Origin: Sphingobacteriales bacterium
Lineage (GTDB): Bacteria; Bacteroidota; Bacteroidia; UKL13-3
Length of the DNA: 64,000 bases
NCBI GenBank assembly: GCA_021299635.1
Contig: JAJTFA010000004.1
Span: 186,001 to 250,000 of the forward strand
Direction: 5' to 3'
Shown here: positions 36,387 to 44,841 of the stretch, one piece after another
How the letters are laid out: each line of letters begins with the position of its first letter
Position numbering within the stretch: position 1 is the first letter of the stretch
Program-made: the position numbers and the translations under genes
The notes under the pieces: model-generated
Told to the model about the DNA's origin: nothing
Databases searched by the model: none
The model's input: only the letters and a program-made list of their open reading frames with translations

Positions 36387-37273
36387 ATTTTCAAAAAATT
36401 AATTGGCCAAATGAAAAAAGCTTTGCCTTCACCATAATCGATGAAACGGATTATGGTACTACAGAAAACTTAACAAGTATCTATAAATTATTATTAGAAA
36501 GAAAAATAAAAATAACAAAAACAGTTTGGCTTTACCACACAAGAGATCACTTTACGGGTGATTCACTTGAAGATAAGTCATATAGAGATTTCATTCTTCA
36601 TTTAAATAAAAATGGTGTTGAGATAGCGCTTCATAATGTTGGTTCTGGTTTTTTCTCTTATCAAGAAAAAAAAAATGCGATGAATTTGTTCAAAAAGTAT
36701 ATAGGTTATTTCCCTAAGATATTAGTGAATCATTCAAATATGGATAACATTTATTGGGGACACAAGCGTTTCATTTTCCCATTTAATTTTTTTTACAAAG
36801 TTTTTCAAAGAAGGCAGTTTTACGGTGATGACGCTAAAAGTGAACACTTTTGGGGGGACATTGTAAAGGAACATATAGATTATATCCCTAATTTTTCTTT
36901 TAAAAACAATTTTACATCCTTCTTTGATGACAGAATGCCCTATATTATTAATCGGAAAACCAAATATTCAAATTATTGGTTTAGTACAACATTGGTGAAA
37001 ACAATTGAAGATTTTGAATATTTTACATCAAAAGAATTTGTAGATTTACTTGAAAAAAAGAATGCATTTGTGATTCTTCATGTATGTTTTGGTAAATTGA
37101 ATATAAAAGAAATGGAAATGTTGAAAAAACAAATTAAACATCTCTCAGAAAGAAATGGTTGGTTTGTTACAGTTAGTGAACTTCTTGATTTTTTAAGACA
37201 ACAACAAACACAGAGAATACTAAAATATAAAGACGAATTAATACTGACGCTTCGTTGGCTATTTAATAGATAA
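36383..37273 (+). CDS. Polysaccharide deacetylase-like protein (divergent NodB/CE4 fold)
   Basis: This 296-aa protein weakly matches the CE4 barrel: FTIIDETDYGT near the start (catalytic-base/metal Asp position), EIALHNVGSG (His motif position) and LVNHSNMDNIYWG (a possible third motif), with VILHVCFGKL near the end. The match is by pattern only. It is one of the most AT-rich genes in the window. It lies between a formyltransferase-like and a PIG-L deacetylase gene, so it may remove an N-acetyl group before re-acylation. Confidence 0.5.
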   Translation: MNFQKINWPNEKSFAFTIIDETDYGTTENLTSIYKLLLERKIKITKTVWLYHTRDHFTGDSLEDKSYRDFILHLNKNGVEIALHNVGSGFFSYQEKKNAMNLFKKYIGYFPKILVNHSNMDNIYWGHKRFIFPFNFFYKVFQRRQFYGDDAKSEHFWGDIVKEHIDYIPNFSFKNNFTSFFDDRMPYIINRKTKYSNYWFSTTLVKTIEDFEYFTSKEFVDLLEKKNAFVILHVCFGKLNIKEMEMLKKQIKHLSERNGWFVTVSELLDFLRQQQTQRILKYKDELILTLRWLFNR

Positions 37274-37432
37274 ATGATGTTCAAAAATTGCTCTGATAAA
37301 TATTTACACCATTCAACTCCAAAGTATAGTGATCCAGAAAGAAGTTTTAAATCATTAAAGTAAATAATATTATGAGCAGTATTCTTAGAATAGGTACAAT
37401 TTAGAAAACAAATTAATTAAAATTATTTAATA

Positions 37433-38068
37433 ATGAATCTGAAATTCAAAAAAGCACTCGTTTTAGCTCCACATACAGACGATGGAGAATTTGGCTGCGG
37501 GGGAACAATAAATAAACTCATTCAAGAAGGATGTGAAGTTTATTATGCTGCATTTTCGGCATGTGAACAATCGGTACTTCCTGAATTCCCAAGTGATATC
37601 CTTATTCAGGAGGTTAAGGCAGCAACCAGGGTACTGGGGATAAAAGAACAGAACTTACAATTATTCAATTATAAAGTAAGGACTTTCAACTATCATAGAC
37701 AAGAAATATTGGAGAATATAATAGAACTAAGAAACAGAATTCAACCAGAGTTAGTAGTCATTCCATCACTCAATGATATTCATCAAGATCATTTTACAAT
37801 TGCGAATGAAGGTGTTAGGGCATTTAAGAATAGCAGTATTTTATGTTATGAAATGCCATGGAATAATTTTAGCTTCACAACAACATGCTTTGTGCGTTTG
37901 GATGAAGCACATATTAAGATTAAGGTAAACGCCTTGTCTGAATATAAATCACAATTGCACAGACCATATGCAAACTCTAACTTTATTGAATCACTTGCTA
38001 CCATAAGAGGGGTTCAAGTTGGCACTAAATATGCAGAAGTATTCGAAGTTATAAGATGGATAATTTAA
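37433..38068 (+). CDS. PIG-L/LmbE-family deacetylase
   Basis: This 211-aa zinc-dependent N-deacetylase carries the PIG-L motif APHTDDGEFGCGG (12-24) and the second metal motif IHQDHF (about 119-124). Such enzymes remove acetyl from GlcNAc-type sugars. It overlaps the next formyltransferase by 13 bp, which suggests that deacetylation creates the free amine that is then formylated. The gap before it (37274-37432) holds only a doubtful 29-codon frame. Confidence 0.85.
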   Translation: MNLKFKKALVLAPHTDDGEFGCGGTINKLIQEGCEVYYAAFSACEQSVLPEFPSDILIQEVKAATRVLGIKEQNLQLFNYKVRTFNYHRQEILENIIELRNRIQPELVVIPSLNDIHQDHFTIANEGVRAFKNSSILCYEMPWNNFSFTTTCFVRLDEAHIKIKVNALSEYKSQLHRPYANSNFIESLATIRGVQVGTKYAEVFEVIRWII

Positions 38069-38934
38069 AGTATAGAATAGTTGCCTATTTAGGAGGTGGT
38101 GAAGGAAAAGCAACTCTTGATGTTCTGTGTCAAGAAGGATTTATCCCTATTTCAGTTGTAATTGCTGAAGGCACTAGAGAAAAAAACAAAGATATTATTT
38201 CTACATGTCAAAAGGAGGGCATATTAATAATTGAAAGATCTGAAAGTGAAGGACTTCTTATTCAGCAAAATGAATATAATATGTTAATTAGTAGTTCTTT
38301 CCCACATAGAATATATAAGACAGAAATTTCAAACATTAGTGGGCCTTCTGTAAATATACATAGCGCAATCCTGCCGTTGTACAGAGGAGCTAATAGTGGT
38401 ACTTGGGCGCTAATAAATGGTGATACAACTATTGGTGTTACTATTCATGAAATAAATGAGCATTTTGATGCTGGCAAGATACTAGGGATTTATACTACCA
38501 AAGTCAACTTATCTATGTGGTATGATGAAATTCGAGAACAATTAAGTAACATAAAAAAGAACTTGCTAATCGACTACTTAAGAGACACTCTTCTTCCTCA
38601 AGATCAAAAAATATCGGATCCTAGGAGTATATACTGGAGAAAGAGAACAAAAGAGGATAGTAGAATTAATTGGCACATGGACGCGAAAAAAGTTTTCTTA
38701 TTTATTAGAGCACTTGCCAGAGACCCCATCTATGGCTTCTCTAATTATAATAGCACAAAATATATATTTAAAAAGGTGAGTTTAACAAAATACCAAAATT
38801 TTGGATTGCTCGCTGGCGAAGTATTTGATATAAATGGTACTTTATTTATTAATTGTGGCGATAATTTTCTCCTCAAAATTGAATCATATGAAACAACCAA
38901 TAAGCCTTTGGTAAAAGGTTTAGTTCTCCACTAA
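38056..38934 (+). CDS. Sugar N-formyltransferase (methionyl-tRNA formyltransferase fold)
   Basis: This 292-aa formyltransferase has an intact triad: Asn100 and His102 (NIHSAILPLYRG) and Asp138 (HFDAGKI). YWRKRTKEDSRINW near 192-205 is the usual C-terminal linker of the family. It is a second active-looking formyltransferase besides the one at 7880 and is coupled to the PIG-L gene. A free amine made by the latter, or by the DegT enzyme at 39053, is the probable acceptor. Confidence 0.82.
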   Translation: MDNLKYRIVAYLGGGEGKATLDVLCQEGFIPISVVIAEGTREKNKDIISTCQKEGILIIERSESEGLLIQQNEYNMLISSSFPHRIYKTEISNISGPSVNIHSAILPLYRGANSGTWALINGDTTIGVTIHEINEHFDAGKILGIYTTKVNLSMWYDEIREQLSNIKKNLLIDYLRDTLLPQDQKISDPRSIYWRKRTKEDSRINWHMDAKKVFLFIRALARDPIYGFSNYNSTKYIFKKVSLTKYQNFGLLAGEVFDINGTLFINCGDNFLLKIESYETTNKPLVKGLVLH

Positions 38935-39052
38935 ATCCAGAGATGAATTTTAGCTGATAATATCAGAAGAAAATTTAATACTTTAAATAATCTGACCAAT
39001 TATTAAAACAATATTATATTGAGCTTATCTACTCGTACTTTTGCTATTCGTT

Positions 39053-40123
39053 ATGTCAGAATCAAGAATAATTGATATTCCTCATTCCAGACCTACAATA
39101 AGTGAAACTGATATAAATGCTGCTATATCAGTATTAAAATCAGAACACTTAGAAGCAGGCTACAATGTAAATAAACTAGAAAATAACTTTAAGGAGGTAT
39201 TTTTCAAATCAGAGGCCATTTCAGTTGCGAATGGCTTTGCAGCGATACACCTCTCACTTATTGCATTTGGTGTTGGCAAGGATGCTGAGGTAATCATTCC
39301 ATCATACGTTTGTTCTGCTTTATTGAACCCAATAAAAATATTGGGTGCTAAACCGGTTATTATAGATGTTGCTGAAAATTCTTTTAATATTAGTGTTGAA
39401 GAAGTAGAGAAAAGGATAAATAAAAAGACAAAAGCAATCATTGTGCCGCATATTTTTGGCTTTCCAGCAGATATAGATATCTTAAAATCTTTTGGCATAC
39501 CAATTCTAGAAGATTGCGCTCAGGCCATAGGAGGAACGTACAAGAATGAATTATTAGGAACTTTTGGAGATATCTCGATTTTTTCTTTTTACGCTAGCAA
39601 AATGATTGCCGCAGGAGATGGTGGAATGATTGTTACAGACAATCAACAATATGCTGAAACAATCAAAAACTATCGGTATTACGGCCATAAGAAACAACAT
39701 CGTTTCAATGCCTACAATTATCAATTAACTAATCTTCCTGCAGCTATAGCCGATGCACAACTTAGCAGAATAGGTGATTTTATAAAAAGGCGAAAAGAAA
39801 TTGCTAATATGTATGACCAGATATTCAATTCAATTAACTTAATAGATATAAGTTTTCATAATAAGGTAAATTCCTGCTATTACCGTTACCCAATTCGATT
39901 AAATAATTTAGAATGGATGAAGAGTGAATTAAAAAAATCAGGCATACATTGTGGATATGGAGTTCTTGAAGGATTGCATCAGTTAGTTGGCTTATCTCCT
40001 TCGAATTTTGAGAATACAGAGTATAATCTAAAAACAATTTTAAGCATCCCGATTTATCCATCACTTACAAATGATGAAGTTGAGTATATTGGAGATAAGA
40101 TAAGTAAGCTTGCTAATATTTAA
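39053..40123 (+). CDS. DegT/DnrJ/EryC1 sugar aminotransferase
   Basis: This 356-aa PLP sugar aminotransferase has cofactor Lys183 in FYASKMIAAGDGG. The start IPHSRPTISETDI is typical for the fold. ATG 39053 is preferred over the in-frame TTG at 39041. ILEDCAQAIGGTY gives the PLP-ring Asp and Gln. It would aminate a keto-sugar, but no dehydratase lies directly beside it, so its substrate must come from elsewhere. It precedes wbqC by 3 bp. Confidence 0.85.
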   Translation: MSESRIIDIPHSRPTISETDINAAISVLKSEHLEAGYNVNKLENNFKEVFFKSEAISVANGFAAIHLSLIAFGVGKDAEVIIPSYVCSALLNPIKILGAKPVIIDVAENSFNISVEEVEKRINKKTKAIIVPHIFGFPADIDILKSFGIPILEDCAQAIGGTYKNELLGTFGDISIFSFYASKMIAAGDGGMIVTDNQQYAETIKNYRYYGHKKQHRFNAYNYQLTNLPAAIADAQLSRIGDFIKRRKEIANMYDQIFNSINLIDISFHNKVNSCYYRYPIRLNNLEWMKSELKKSGIHCGYGVLEGLHQLVGLSPSNFENTEYNLKTILSIPIYPSLTNDEVEYIGDKISKLANI

Positions 40124-40126
40124 TAA

Positions 40127-40810
40127 ATGATTGCATCAATTCACCAGCCAAACTTTATACCTTGGATTGGCTTTTTTTACAAAATAGCCAGATCAGATGT
40201 ATTTGTAATTCTAGATGACGTCCAATTTACAAAAAATGGTTTCACGAATAGAAATAGAATTAAGACACGGCTAGGTGAATCATGGCTTACATTACCCGTT
40301 ACACAATCAGGCAGATTTGGACAGAATGTGAATGAATGTATTATTCAAAATAAGCCGTTCATTATTTCCAAAATAATAAAAACCATTAGAGCAAACTATC
40401 AAAAGGCTCCCCATTTCAACTGGCTTTTTAGCGAATTAGAATCTTCTTTTTTTAGTGAAACAAATGCTCTTTCTATCTTAAATATAAACCTCATAAAAAT
40501 AATATGTGGCAAGTTGGAAATCAATACACCTATACTGATATCATCTAATTTAAACGACATTTCAGGAGAGTCTACGGAACGTTTAATATCAATATGTAAA
40601 AGTATTGGTGCCACCGAATACCTATTTGGCTTTGGCGCAAGTACTTATCAAGATAACTTTGCTTTCGAAAAATCTGGAATAACACCAGTCAAAACGAATT
40701 TCAGCCATCCAAGTTATCCGCAACTTTGGAATGATTTTATACCTAACCTATCAATAATTGACCTACTTTTTAATGTTGGACCCGAGAGTAGAACTATTTT
40801 CAAAAAATGA
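40127..40810 (+). CDS. WbqC-like family protein
   Basis: This 227-aa member of the WbqC family starts SIHQPNFIPWIGFFYKIARSD, followed by LDDVQFTKNGFTNRNRIKT, which are the hallmark blocks. WbqC proteins occur in O-antigen and other glycan loci. Their reaction is not firmly known; an acyl or amino-acid transfer role has been suggested by context. It stands between an aminotransferase and a GT2 gene (ATGA overlap with the latter), so it may modify the amino group formed upstream. Confidence 0.85.
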   Translation: MIASIHQPNFIPWIGFFYKIARSDVFVILDDVQFTKNGFTNRNRIKTRLGESWLTLPVTQSGRFGQNVNECIIQNKPFIISKIIKTIRANYQKAPHFNWLFSELESSFFSETNALSILNINLIKIICGKLEINTPILISSNLNDISGESTERLISICKSIGATEYLFGFGASTYQDNFAFEKSGITPVKTNFSHPSYPQLWNDFIPNLSIIDLLFNVGPESRTIFKK

Positions 40811-41844
40811 AGAAAGGTCAAATTACAATTATTATACCATGCAGAAATGAGGAAAGCAATGTATCAAATGCAATACAAAGTATTCTGGAAAATGAATATC
40901 CTCAAGAATTAATAGAGATTATCATTTATGATGGATTAAGTACCGATAACTCCAAGTCAATAATTGAATCATTTGTTCATAAGTACCCAAATATTCAATA
41001 TCGTGAGAACCTTAAAAAAGTTACTCCGTCTGCATTTAATGATGGTATTTTGAATAGCAATTCTGAATATATTCAAATCCTAGGCTCTAGACATGTTTTA
41101 TCAAAAAACTATATCAGGAACGCTATTGAAATTTTAAATTCTTCAGACAAAATAGTTTGTGTAGGCGGTGGAGTAGATTTAAGCCATCAAACTGAAAAAG
41201 GAAAAACAATAGCGAAAGTGATGAACTCAAAATTTGGAGTAGGCTTTGGAAATATCCATTCATTGAAGAAATCATCTTTTACAGATACTGCAGGTGCTCC
41301 TGTTTTTAAGAGTTGGATTTTTAGTAAAGTCGGTTTATTTGATGAAAATCTAATTAGGAACCAAGATGACGAAATGAGCTACCGGATAAGTAAAGCCGGA
41401 TATAAAATCTTTACAAGTCTTGATATTCAATCAAAATATTTTGTACGAAACAATTTTTCAAATCTATACAAGCAATATTCTCAATATGGCTATTGGAAAG
41501 TATATGTAAATAAAAAAAATAAAACCATAACCACATTCAGACAAATTATACCACCAATCTTTTTTGCTTATTTGTTCTTGCTAGTTTTAATATTGCCGCT
41601 ATCATTTCTAATTAATATAGCTGATATATATTTTGCTTTAATTTATTTGCCATTTTATAGTTATTTAATTGCATCGTTTTTAATAGGATTACTATATAAC
41701 AATAAAATGAACAATATATTTTCATTCATGTATTGCCTTTTTTTAATGCATGCTGGATATGGCCTAGGCTACCTCCGTGGCATTTTGGATTTTTTTATAC
41801 TAAATAAGAATCCCTCCCACAAAATGCGTGAACTCACCAGGTAG
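40807..41844 (+). CDS. Glycosyltransferase family 2 with C-terminal membrane helices
   Basis: This 345-aa GT-A enzyme has ITIIIPCRNEESNVSNAIQS at the N-terminus, IIYDGLSTDNSKSII, and a later acidic motif NQDDEMSYRISKAGYKI. Three to four hydrophobic segments follow (about 240-345). The layout resembles ExoA/succinoglycan-type GT2 enzymes. It is ATGA-coupled to wbqC and is the last gene before a 262-bp gap. Confidence 0.85.
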   Translation: MKKGQITIIIPCRNEESNVSNAIQSILENEYPQELIEIIIYDGLSTDNSKSIIESFVHKYPNIQYRENLKKVTPSAFNDGILNSNSEYIQILGSRHVLSKNYIRNAIEILNSSDKIVCVGGGVDLSHQTEKGKTIAKVMNSKFGVGFGNIHSLKKSSFTDTAGAPVFKSWIFSKVGLFDENLIRNQDDEMSYRISKAGYKIFTSLDIQSKYFVRNNFSNLYKQYSQYGYWKVYVNKKNKTITTFRQIIPPIFFAYLFLLVLILPLSFLINIADIYFALIYLPFYSYLIASFLIGLLYNNKMNNIFSFMYCLFLMHAGYGLGYLRGILDFFILNKNPSHKMRELTR

Positions 41845-42106
41845 ATAATTTTGATGAGTGCTCTTCGGCATTCAAATCCTACTTCCGCTTGGCATAGCTT
41901 TTACTTGAACCATATGACGCCTTAGAAACAACAGACACAAATTATTATTCGATAATCATTGTCCAATAAATGTAATTAGTAATGTTAAGTGCCTAGTTGG
42001 TCACGCTGAAAATCTCCTAACCAAAAGTTAGAATTTGGGGAAATTAAGAAATCTTTCAACGTGATATCTAAAATTCAATTTTCATAATTCAACATCTAAA
42101 ACTCCT
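41845..42106. other. 262-bp intergenic region
   Basis: Only a 23-codon frame and a 5-bp hairpin were seen, neither convincing. No promoter box or T-tract terminator was recognised. Confidence 0.4.
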
Positions 42107-42853
42107 TTGCTTTACCTCACCCACGATATCGACTGGCTCTCTCCATTTCATCCTTATGCCTGGATAAAGTGTTTAACCCATGGAAGTAAGTGGTTAAAAC
42201 CGCATCAGTTGATGCATCAAAATATCTTCCTCAATAGCATCGAATCTATATGTAAACATAATGTACAAGAGAAGATCAATGCTGTTTGGCTCATTGGCGC
42301 TGCATCAGGTCATGCATTGAGTCGTTACGGATTGAGATATACCACCAATTCAGTCAATTATCCTATACTCATTCAGTTGCTTAAAAAGTGGAATTGCACA
42401 ATTGGCCTGCATAGTATTAATAATGAAAGTATAAATACTCAGGTCATTCAATTAAAATCATTCACCGGTCAAAACGTTTTGTATCATCGATTACACTTTT
42501 TAAAGCAATACAATGAATTAGAGAATGACCTTGCTCAGGCAAATATCAAAGTTGATTTTTCATTTGGCAAAGCCCGACAAGTGCATTTGGCCGATAAAAA
42601 TTCAAACACAGAGGTTAAGTTTGTTCCGACACTTTTATTTGACAATGCTTTCTTCTTTAATAAGCCTGAAGAGGTGTTTTCAACTTTTTCAACAGAACTC
42701 AGAAAAGCGATTGCCACCAATAAAGATGTAGCCATTTGCTTTCATCCAGAAAACTTCTTAATCCTTCCCGCCTTACGCGAATACTACCAGGAGGTCATTC
42801 GCATCTCCAGAAATGAGGGTGCCGTTTTTCACAACCCAGCCTCTACCCTCTAA
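42107..42853 (+). CDS. Polysaccharide deacetylase-like protein
   Basis: This 248-aa protein opens with LTHDIDW, the HDxD-type metal motif of NodB-like deacetylases, and has TIGLHSI and ICFHPENF blocks later. The usual start is missing. The frame is open from a stop at 42062 with no ATG or GTG before the domain, so TTG 42107 is the only ordinary start. The N-terminus may therefore be eroded. Similar HDID proteins sit in many Bacteroidota capsule loci and may deacetylate the lipid-linked sugar. Confidence 0.6.
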   Translation: MLYLTHDIDWLSPFHPYAWIKCLTHGSKWLKPHQLMHQNIFLNSIESICKHNVQEKINAVWLIGAASGHALSRYGLRYTTNSVNYPILIQLLKKWNCTIGLHSINNESINTQVIQLKSFTGQNVLYHRLHFLKQYNELENDLAQANIKVDFSFGKARQVHLADKNSNTEVKFVPTLLFDNAFFFNKPEEVFSTFSTELRKAIATNKDVAICFHPENFLILPALREYYQEVIRISRNEGAVFHNPASTL

Positions 42854-42901
42854 ATCTCCCCCTCTTTTTATTTTTCCTTTTCACGGCTAAACACTTTCTT
42901 C

Positions 42902-42928
42902 GCAATAAAGTGATCAAAACTTTATTGC
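42902..42928 (+). promoter_or_regulatory. 10-bp perfect inverted repeat just before an aminotransferase start
   Basis: GCAATAAAGT - 7 nt - ACTTTATTGC ends 7 nt before ATG 42936. No T-tract follows on either side, so a Rho-independent terminator is unlikely. It could be an operator or an mRNA hairpin affecting translation of the downstream gene. Confidence 0.45.
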
Positions 42929-42935
42929 CGAACCC

Positions 42936-44156
42936 ATGATTCCATTTTCACCTCCGCATATCGACCAGAAGATTATTGATGAAGTAGTTGATACCCTCAA
43001 GTCAGGTTGGATTACCACCGGACCAAAAACCAAAAGATTTGAGAAGGAACTTACCGCATACAATGGCAATAAAGCTACCTTATGTTTAAACTCTGCAACA
43101 GCAGGCCTTGAAATTATGCTCAGGTGGTTTGGAGTAACAGCAGGTGATGAAGTGATTTTACCTGCCTACACCTACAGTGCCACTGCAAATGTAGTGGTAC
43201 ATTGTGGTGCCACTCCTGTTTTTGTTGATGTTTGCAGCGACTTCAATATATGTATACCTGAAATAGCTAAAGCTATCACACCAAAAACAAAGGTTATCAT
43301 GCCGGTTGATTTTGGAGGGTATCCTTGTGATTATGATGCCATGATGCATCTGGTTAATGACCCTGCTATTAAGAAAATGTTTCAGCCTAAAACCAAAGAG
43401 CAGGAAATGCTGGGAAGAATCATGATTTTATCAGATGCGGCTCATTCCATTGGAGCCTGGTATAAAGGCAAAAGAACGGGTGCCTTAACGGATGTATCCG
43501 TGTTTTCTTTTCATGCAGTAAAAAATCTTACCACGGCTGAAGGCGGTGCCATTGCATTGAATTTTCCTGCTCCGTTTGATAATGAAGAAATCTACAAATA
43601 TCTATGTATAAAAACATTGCATGGTCAAAACAAAGATGCACTTGCTAAAACCATACCTGGAAACTGGAGATATGATATTGTGGAAGCGGGATTCAAAATG
43701 AACATGACCGATATAATGGCATCGATAGGACTTGTGGAACTGGAAAGGTATGACAGAGAAATTCTACCGGCTAGAAAAGCTATTTTCGAAGCATATACGG
43801 CAGCGTTTAGTAGTGAAGACTGGGCAATCATTCCAGAATTCAAAAATGATATCAAATGCTCCTCATATCATCTTTATCCACTTAGAATTAAAGGAGCCAC
43901 AGAGCAACAGCGTGATGCCATCATTGCCCTAATTTTTGAAAAACAGGTTTCCGTGAACGTACATTTCATTCCGGTACCGATGATGAGTTATTATTCAGGC
44001 AGGGGATACAGCATCAATAATTATCCGAGAACATTTGCCATGTATGTCAATGAGATTAGCTTGCCTGTTTATGTGGATCTTACACCTGACAAAGTGAACG
44101 CGGTGGTAAGAGCTGTAAAGGATGCTTTTACAGCAATTATGCAATCAAACTTTTGA
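42936..44156 (+). CDS. DegT/DnrJ/EryC1 sugar aminotransferase (PglE-like)
   Basis: This 406-aa PLP aminotransferase has IPFSPPHID and SGWITTGPKTKRFE at the N-terminus, LPAYTYSATANVVVHCGATP and cofactor Lys196 in FHAVKNLTTAEGG. An insertion of about 20 residues (MMHLVNDPAIKKMFQPKTKE) occurs in the middle, as in other Bacteroidota members. With the dehydratase at 44842 and the phosphoglycosyltransferase at 44190 it forms a PglF/PglE/PglC-like set. It would make a 4-amino-4,6-dideoxy-HexNAc as the first sugar on the lipid carrier. Confidence 0.87.
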   Translation: MIPFSPPHIDQKIIDEVVDTLKSGWITTGPKTKRFEKELTAYNGNKATLCLNSATAGLEIMLRWFGVTAGDEVILPAYTYSATANVVVHCGATPVFVDVCSDFNICIPEIAKAITPKTKVIMPVDFGGYPCDYDAMMHLVNDPAIKKMFQPKTKEQEMLGRIMILSDAAHSIGAWYKGKRTGALTDVSVFSFHAVKNLTTAEGGAIALNFPAPFDNEEIYKYLCIKTLHGQNKDALAKTIPGNWRYDIVEAGFKMNMTDIMASIGLVELERYDREILPARKAIFEAYTAAFSSEDWAIIPEFKNDIKCSSYHLYPLRIKGATEQQRDAIIALIFEKQVSVNVHFIPVPMMSYYSGRGYSINNYPRTFAMYVNEISLPVYVDLTPDKVNAVVRAVKDAFTAIMQSNF

Positions 44157-44189
44157 AAGCTGCATGTGGTAAATTAACATTGCAACAAC

Positions 44190-44777
44190 GTGAAAAGACT
44201 CTTCGATATTTTTTTCAGCCTAACAGGGATCATTTTGCTAATGCCTTTTTTTTTATTGACCTGGGCCTTTATTAGGCTTGATTCTAAAGGCGGGGCCATA
44301 TATAAACAAACACGCGTAGGCTTGAACAACAAGGATTTTAAATTATTCAAATTCCGAAGTATGTTTAAAGATGCAGAAAAACGCGGACAGCTTACCGTTG
44401 GCATGCGAGATCAAAGGATTACAAAAGTAGGTTACTATATAAGAAGATATAAGCTTGACGAGTTGCCTCAGTTGTTCAATGTGTTAAATGGAAGCATGAG
44501 CATAGTTGGACCAAGACCTGAATTGAGAAAATATGTCAATTATTACAATGCTGAACAAATGAGGGTGCTCAGCGTGAAACCGGGCATTACAGACTTCGCC
44601 TCAATCAAATATTTTAAAGAAAATGAGCTACTTGGCAAATCCCCAGATCCGGAGAAAGAGTATTTAGAGGTAATAATGCCTGAGAAACTAAAGCTTAACT
44701 TGCAATACATTGAACAACAAACATTCGCAGGGGATCTGAAAATCATATTCAATACCATCTTGACCTTATTAGCATGA
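44190..44777 (+). CDS. Monotopic phosphoglycosyltransferase (PglC-like initiating sugar transferase)
   Basis: This 195-aa enzyme matches the small monotopic class: an N-terminal re-entrant helix (KRLFDIFFSLTGIILLMPFF), FKFRSM, the catalytic Asp90-Glu91 pair in LDELPQLFNVL, then MSIVGPRPEL and VKPGITDFA. It transfers a sugar-1-phosphate to undecaprenyl phosphate, starting the repeat unit. It has no extra N-terminal membrane domain, unlike WcaJ/WbaP. It sits between the aminotransferase and dehydratase genes that would make its donor. Confidence 0.92.
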   Translation: MKRLFDIFFSLTGIILLMPFFLLTWAFIRLDSKGGAIYKQTRVGLNNKDFKLFKFRSMFKDAEKRGQLTVGMRDQRITKVGYYIRRYKLDELPQLFNVLNGSMSIVGPRPELRKYVNYYNAEQMRVLSVKPGITDFASIKYFKENELLGKSPDPEKEYLEVIMPEKLKLNLQYIEQQTFAGDLKIIFNTILTLLA

Positions 44778-44841
44778 GTGAAATCATAAAGTTGCATCAT
44801 TATATTTACATTATATTCGTAGAACGTATTTTTTTACCCTA

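Noticed and set aside
37274-37363. 29-codon open frame starting ATGATG after the CE4-like gene
   Set aside because: Very short, with no recognisable motif and AT-rich composition; chance frame likely.
41858-41929. Short frame of 23 codons between the GT2 and deacetylase-like genes
   Set aside because: No homology-like features and no ribosome-binding site.
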